From positions 3,671,001 to 3,735,000 of the forward strand of contig CM056574.1 in assembly GCA_029721435.1 (NCBI GenBank): a stretch of 64,000 nt of DNA, given 5' to 3'. Made by a program: the position numbers and the translations under genes. Source of the DNA: Gymnothorax reevesii. Lineage: Eukaryota > Chordata > Actinopteri > Anguilliformes > Muraenidae. This document shows, piece by piece, positions 63,401 through 64,000 of this stretch. How positions within the stretch are numbered: the stretch's first letter is position 1; the number at the start of each line of letters is the position of its first letter. The notes under the pieces were generated by a model. That model ran no database searches. It was not told the origin of the DNA and worked only from the letters and a program-made list of their open reading frames with translations.

Positions 63401-64000
63401 CTTTCATTTTTTTGGAACACCTCAAAGTCAACAGCTCTGTGATTACTTTAGAAATTAAGTGATTAGGATTCTATCAACTAAATAAAATTATAGGAAATTA
63501 AAATAGCACAGCCAGGATAAGCTCAATAAAAACTTATTAACCTCCTTTGATCAAAGACACAAGTACAGTAAAGGGAGTGTTTATCCATAATGCTAGTTTG
63601 TGGATTCTGTCTCCTGAGCAGACATGAGAACACAGAACCTGTTTTTCAGATTTGAATACCAGGGAATTATTCCAGCAAAAATCAGGGAAATGCATTAAGG
63701 GGACTTATAGTTAAGCAAACATTTTCCAAGATATTCACTTTTTAAACTAATTATCAGTTGCAGAGAAATCAGTATTTTCTTGTTGAAAATCTGTATTTCT
63801 AGAAAAATGTGATTTTAGTTCGACAGTAATAATGTGATCCGAGTTTGACAGTAATGTTCTCAGGAGGAATACATTTAGTATTTTATTTTTAGTGGTTTTT
63901 AGGATTTTTATCTCCTTAAAAGACACCAGCCTCATAAGTAACTCCCTCTTCTCCAATCAGTGTTTCTTCCCGAGTTTTACGTGCTCGTCGAGCGCCTGTT
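28935..64000 (-). CDS. rab11fip5: Rab11 family-interacting protein 5 (class I FIP), 5'-partial
   Basis: Class I FIPs bind acidic phospholipids through an N-terminal C2 domain and Rab11 through a C-terminal coiled-coil Rab-binding domain, on recycling endosomes. Minus-strand exons are: end of the C2 exon 64000-63981, then 55968-55460, 51134-50474, cassette 46409-41364, 36083-35927 and 29180-28935. Together they give 6,639 bases, exactly 2,213 codons including TGA. Landmarks are WYKLNSKTGKK and VQFTRNNLTASMYDLS (end of C2), SSHKRAFSDEV, SLCVNGSHVYGP, KGWFSSKDPHNKP, HPVKPLNA, SVLASRLEKLKS and YIDRLLVQIMEQ (Rab-binding core). These match the FIP5 order as I recall it and distinguish it from FIP1 and FIP2. 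Without the cassette the window encodes 530 residues; with about 120 from the missing C2 exon, that approaches the roughly 650 of mammalian FIP5. SFXN5 lies downstream in the same orientation, as in mammals. Confidence 0.95.
30170..30540. repeat. Nested interspersed repeat in the piggyBac spacer
   Basis: Between the inverted arms. It carries a TCTGTCTGTCTGTTAGCAGG start, a CACCTGGCGGTGGAATG core and a GGCGGAGGTGCTGAGCTCTC end, similar to a common fish interspersed repeat. The start resembles the segment at about 3030. Family not assigned. Confidence 0.4.
31751..33359 (+). mobile_element. Tc1-like transposon C (1,609 bp), nested
   Basis: TA flanks at 31749-31750 and 33360-33361. Ends CAAAACCCAAAACCAGTGAAG and its inverse, with inverted repeats of over 100 bases. 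It is inserted in the right arm of the piggyBac-type element, so it is younger than that element. The solo end at 6590-6731 belongs to the same family. Confidence 0.95.
32113..33132 (+). pseudogene. Tc1 transposase with two in-frame stops (element C)
   Basis: From ATG 32113 (MGRGSPLSEQMREL) to TAA 33130-33132 the reading frame is continuous over 340 codons without a frameshift. TAA stops interrupt it at 32632-32634 and 33025-33027. The paired-type helix-turn-helix is present (HRAIARSLGISSSTVRDIVK). Catalytic residues are D in WSDEST, D in FQQDNGKPH and E in SPDLSPIENVW, again with 34 residues between the last two. Only two point changes separate it from a full-length frame, so its decay is recent or mild. 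Confidence 0.93.
33923..34095. mobile_element. Palindromic MITE (173 bp)
   Basis: The left half (TAAGCTGCTTTCGCAGCGGA, then ACAAATTTTCCGCACGACAG) is the imperfect inverse of the right half (GTGAAAGCGGCTTTA at the end). The two halves meet at about 34000 around GCGAATGCACG. It has no coding capacity. The superfamily is unknown. Confidence 0.7.
34776..35718. mobile_element. TIR element, GCTTTCACACCGGC ends (about 0.94 kb)
   Basis: The left end AGAGGCGCTTTCACACCGGC and the inverse of the right end AGGGTGCTTTCACACCGGCC match, followed by a shared TTTGGTTC. No transposase is seen inside. Many fish DNA transposons share this type of terminus. Target duplication is not resolved. Confidence 0.65.
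35927..36083 (-). CDS. rab11fip5: rab11fip5 exon: HPVKPL linker
   Basis: This exon has 157 bases: one base completing serine, then 52 codons. The acceptor is TTTCTCCTCCACAG, the donor GAG before GTAGGC. Contains PHPVKPLNA and SVLASRLEKLKSTIHPG, both close to mammalian FIP5 at the same place. It ends phase 0 and joins the last exon. Confidence 0.95.
36119..36136. repeat. G run
   Basis: About 17 consecutive G (36120-36135) just upstream of the acceptor of rab11fip5 exon 36083-35927 (C run on the coding strand). Confidence 0.9.
36137..38249. other. rab11fip5 intron with GT microsatellite
   Basis: No exon was recognised. A (GT)n tract of about 16 repeats lies at 37736-37767, and a GT/CA-rich stretch at 37918-38070. 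C and A runs lie near 36894-36920. Confidence 0.5.
38250..39541 (+). mobile_element. Tc1-like transposon D, decayed
   Basis: The right end is recognisable (CAGGGGTGCCAATAATTATGG then AGGGTGCTCTATA at 39510-39543), a typical Tc1 terminus. The matching left end is missing, so the left border is approximate. It contains a broken transposase. Confidence 0.8.
38330..39329 (+). pseudogene. Tc1 transposase pseudogene (element D)
   Basis: The start MGKTKEHTIQVRQM at 38330 and the helix-turn-helix remnant RLQLPISTVRGIIKKF are visible. The frame is then broken by several stops and shifts, including a T-rich insertion at about 38475-38510. The last 107 codons (39009-39329) are open: FQQDKDPKQVAK, SPDLNPIESLW and the terminal GAVLLAKGGCTKY. 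The DD34E spacing remains, but the usual N and H after the second aspartate are K and Q. Older and more damaged than the other Tc1 copies here. Confidence 0.92.
39542..41363. other. rab11fip5 intron, no gene recognised
   Basis: An (AT)n microsatellite lies at about 39548-39569 next to the Tc1 end. The remainder shows no exon-like segment, RNA gene or named repeat. Confidence 0.5.
41364..46409 (-). CDS. rab11fip5: rab11fip5 giant cassette exon (1,682 codons)
   Basis: An uninterrupted 5,046-base exon. The acceptor is TGCCTTTTCTTCACAG at 46410-46425, the donor GTGAGATT below 41364. Both borders are phase 2 and the length is divisible by three, so it is a symmetric cassette. Spliced in, it gives KPS-PEVSPK at the start and EQTS-PHPVK at the end; skipped, it gives KPS-PHPVKPL, which resembles mammalian FIP5. 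The product is acidic, Ser/Pro/Glu-rich and probably disordered. Four NPF motifs lie in the first 160 residues and one near residue 410. A tandem duplication covers about 990 residues (43739-45217 and 42254-43738). FIP1 is known to have long isoforms from a large exon, so a long FIP5 isoform is plausible. Relative use of the two forms cannot be read from DNA. Confidence 0.93.
42254..43738 (-). repeat. Coding tandem repeat, copy 2 (495 codons)
   Basis: Within the giant exon. Starts KPEVSLAEPNQFFVP and ends LTEDELLTG before KQEVPQ. It is two codons longer than copy 1 (TTYAHILTED against TTYPLTED). The NPF of copy 1 is NQF here. Confidence 0.95.
43739..45217 (-). repeat. Coding tandem repeat, copy 1 (493 codons)
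   Basis: Within the giant exon. Starts KPEVSLAEPNPFFLP and ends before the second KPEVSLAEP. It aligns to copy 2 at an offset of 1,479 bases at three separate anchor points (45211/43732, 44570/43091, 43830/42351). Confidence 0.95.
46410..50473. other. rab11fip5 intron upstream of the giant exon
   Basis: An (ATA)n microsatellite lies at 46671-46717. A Tc1-type inverted-repeat remnant lies at about 49952-50030 (ATGGTCAAAAGTATGTGGAC and CATCTCATTCCAAAATCATG). A GC-richer stretch at 48240-49090 carries a 154-codon minus-strand frame with no recognisable family. No exon is assigned. Confidence 0.5.
50474..51134 (-). CDS. rab11fip5: rab11fip5 exon: Ser/Pro-rich linker
   Basis: This exon has 661 bases (two bases, 219 codons, two bases over). 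The acceptor is TGTCCCCTGCAG, the donor GTGAGCGC. It encodes the FIP5-type motifs SSHKRAFSDEVGLISLAP, LCVNGSHVYGPPLPPP and, at the end, KGWFSSKDPHNKP. Proline runs (PPPPPPPP) and an alanine-rich stretch (AAALVVPAAAVVAEAGE) suggest a disordered linker. It is GC-rich compared with the other exons. The phase-2 end joins in frame either to the giant exon or directly to exon 36083-35927. Confidence 0.94.
51170..51420. repeat. GT tract and fish interspersed repeat
   Basis: A GAGA/GGGA run (51147-51189) and a GT tract (51209-51223) are followed by GGGGTTAAGGTCAGGCTTAG and GTCAATGGAATGTCCCCACA. That combination is typical of a short interspersed repeat in fish genomes. It lies directly upstream of rab11fip5 exon 51134-50474. 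Confidence 0.5.
51421..52560 (-). mobile_element. LINE 3'-end fragment, split by a MITE
   Basis: An (ATA)n tract at 51421-51454 followed by AAATGTATTTATGTAGCCCC and AAGTGCTTCACAAACAGGT looks like the minus-strand 3' end and tail of a fish LINE. After the inserted MITE (51614-52147) the same element seems to continue (GGAGGCGGTTCCACAGTCTG near 52271). No intact coding sequence remains. The clade is uncertain (I or Nimb-like by general resemblance only). Confidence 0.5.
51614..52147. mobile_element. Tc1/mariner MITE (534 bp)
   Basis: Flanked by TA (51612-51613 and 52148-52149). Ends CAGTACAGGCCAAAAGTTTGG and its inverse, with inverted repeats of about 125 bases differing at a few positions. 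The middle is unrelated and has no transposase. It lies in the intron between rab11fip5 exons 55968-55460 and 51134-50474. Confidence 0.92.
52561..55459. other. rab11fip5 intron, probable old repeats
   Basis: No exon was recognised. The part 52750-53200 has recurring blocks of the type CAAAGGTCACAGAATGTCGA / AAAGGTCACTGACAGTCAAG, a degenerate internal repeat. The part 53400-54375 ends in AATAGGTCCCCTTTAA, a common terminus of fish DNA transposons, but a matching left end was not found. Confidence 0.4.
55460..55968 (-). CDS. rab11fip5: rab11fip5 exon: end of C2 and linker
   Basis: This exon has 509 bases: one base completing a codon, 169 codons, one base over. The acceptor is GCGGCTGCAG, the donor GTAAGAAG. 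It starts WYKLNSKTGKKQKERGEVQV, the last strands of the C2 domain, and continues with the class I signature FTRNNLTASMYDLSAKDKP. A basic segment follows (RLKDRMKGKK), then KMRNFFLRGKLRKSSDTRSS and a Ser-rich stretch with repeated SS and SES that is likely phosphorylated and disordered. It ends phase 1, matching exon 51134-50474. Confidence 0.95.
56091..56291. mobile_element. Palindromic MITE with possible 9-bp target repeat
   Basis: CGTAGGAGAAGTCTGGGAAT at the left and its inverse at 56258-56277 enclose AAATATTCATGAG and CATCTGATTGG repeats, also inverted. GTACTGTGC lies immediately left (56082-56090) and again at about 56292-56300. If those are the target duplication, the right border is 56291 and the 9-bp length would suggest a Mutator-like origin. 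Confidence 0.65.
56301..59266. other. rab11fip5 intron 1, no gene recognised
   Basis: No exon with family features was found. The part 57140-57400 is repeat-free and has an open frame of 78 codons on the minus strand without known motifs. Runs of A lie near 57510-57528. Confidence 0.45.
59267..59757 (-). mobile_element. Solo LTR, copy 3
   Basis: The third member of the family at 3757-4234 and 6925-7420, 491 bp, flanked by ATAT (59263-59266 and 59758-59761). It retains the TATA-like TATATAAGG (minus strand near 59590) and the GGGATGACAGACA block. Its first dinucleotide is TA in place of TG, a single change from the family start. It lies in rab11fip5 intron 1, same strand as the gene. Confidence 0.72.
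59758..62089. other. rab11fip5 intron 1, low-complexity and unassigned
   Basis: Contains a GGAC run at about 60593-60613, an A run at 61191-61206, a C run near 61285-61293, and a CATTCAA-rich direct repeat at about 59950-60015. No gene is recognised. Confidence 0.45.
62090..62500. repeat. Internal repeat of about 153 bp, three units
   Basis: The block CATATCTTTGGAACTATTTG with TCCAATTGACATGAAA recurs as CACATCTCTGGAAATATTTG (about 62130) and CATATCTTCAGAACCATTTG (about 62434), at a spacing of about 153 bases. Each unit ends with a variant of CAAGGTGGAGCTTTGT / CAGATGGCGCTTTGT. GCCGCCG motifs flank the array (61961 and 62546). Probably part of a larger interspersed repeat. Confidence 0.7.
63981..64000 (-). 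CDS. rab11fip5: rab11fip5 C2-domain exon, 3' edge only
   Basis: The minus strand reads 20 bases then the donor GTAAAACT. The codons give NRRSTS plus two bases of the next codon (phase 2). Joined to the next exon (G then TGG TAC AAG) this reads NRRSTST-WYKL. It parallels the RRKTxWYKL/RRKTxWF ending of the C2 domain in class I FIPs. The phase is exactly what exon 55968-55460 needs. Only 20 bases are visible, so the call rests on phase, donor and motif. Confidence 0.65.

Noticed and set aside
63959..64000. A possible plus-strand exon (CTCTTCTCCAATCAG acceptor, then FLPEFYVLVERL)
   Set aside because: The plus-strand reading looks protein-like. However, the minus strand at the same place has a donor in the phase required by RAB11FIP5 and an RRxTxWYKL junction, which explains it better. 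The two cannot both be right, and only 40 bases are visible.

Overview
The window is vertebrate nuclear DNA, almost certainly from a teleost fish. Genes are split into short exons with GT/AG introns. The repeats are typical of fish: several Tc1 elements with long terminal inverted repeats (TIRs), an L2-type LINE ending in the usual (TTGAA)-rich tail, hAT, piggyBac and Harbinger-like elements, solo LTRs, and abundant CA/GT and ATA microsatellites. An otophysan fish is possible given the Tc1 load, but that is a guess. I see no prokaryotic, CRISPR or viral gene content.

Two protein genes are present, both on the minus strand and head to tail, in the same order I recall for mammals (SFXN5 then RAB11FIP5). 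SFXN5 (sideroflexin 5, a mitochondrial carrier) has its start codon at 24558. Seven coding exons (122 residues) are recognisable down to 11437. The rest of the gene should lie left of the window, so 1-11436 is probably intron 7. RAB11FIP5 (Rab11 family-interacting protein 5, class I) runs from an exon edge at 63981-64000 to its stop codon at 28935. Five complete coding exons are seen, plus the last 20 bases of the C2 exon. Reading frames close exactly across every junction in both genes.

The most notable object is RAB11FIP5 exon 41364-46409: 5,046 bp (1,682 codons), phase 2 on both sides, so it can be included or skipped without changing frame. Skipping gives a protein of about the usual 650 residues; inclusion gives more than 2,200. 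The exon carries five NPF motifs, the type of motif bound by EH-domain (EHD) proteins. It also contains an in-frame tandem duplication of about 493 codons whose two copies are nearly identical over one part and clearly diverged over another, a pattern that suggests gene conversion.

Layout: 1-740, a 50-bp minisatellite; 0.7-11.4 kb, SFXN5 intron rich in repeats (palindromic minisatellite, two solo LTRs, a 1.63-kb Tc1, LINE fragments, SINE-like pieces); 11.4-24.6 kb, SFXN5 exons with a hAT MITE, a 34-bp G-rich satellite, a Harbinger-like element and an intact Tc1 (transposase 20057-21070); 24.6-28.9 kb, intergenic (SFXN5 promoter side, RAB11FIP5 3' UTR); 28.9-64 kb, RAB11FIP5, whose introns hold a 4.05-kb piggyBac-type element with a nested Tc1, several MITEs, a decayed Tc1, a LINE 3' end and a third solo LTR. 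Everything here was read by eye; no alignment or database search was run.
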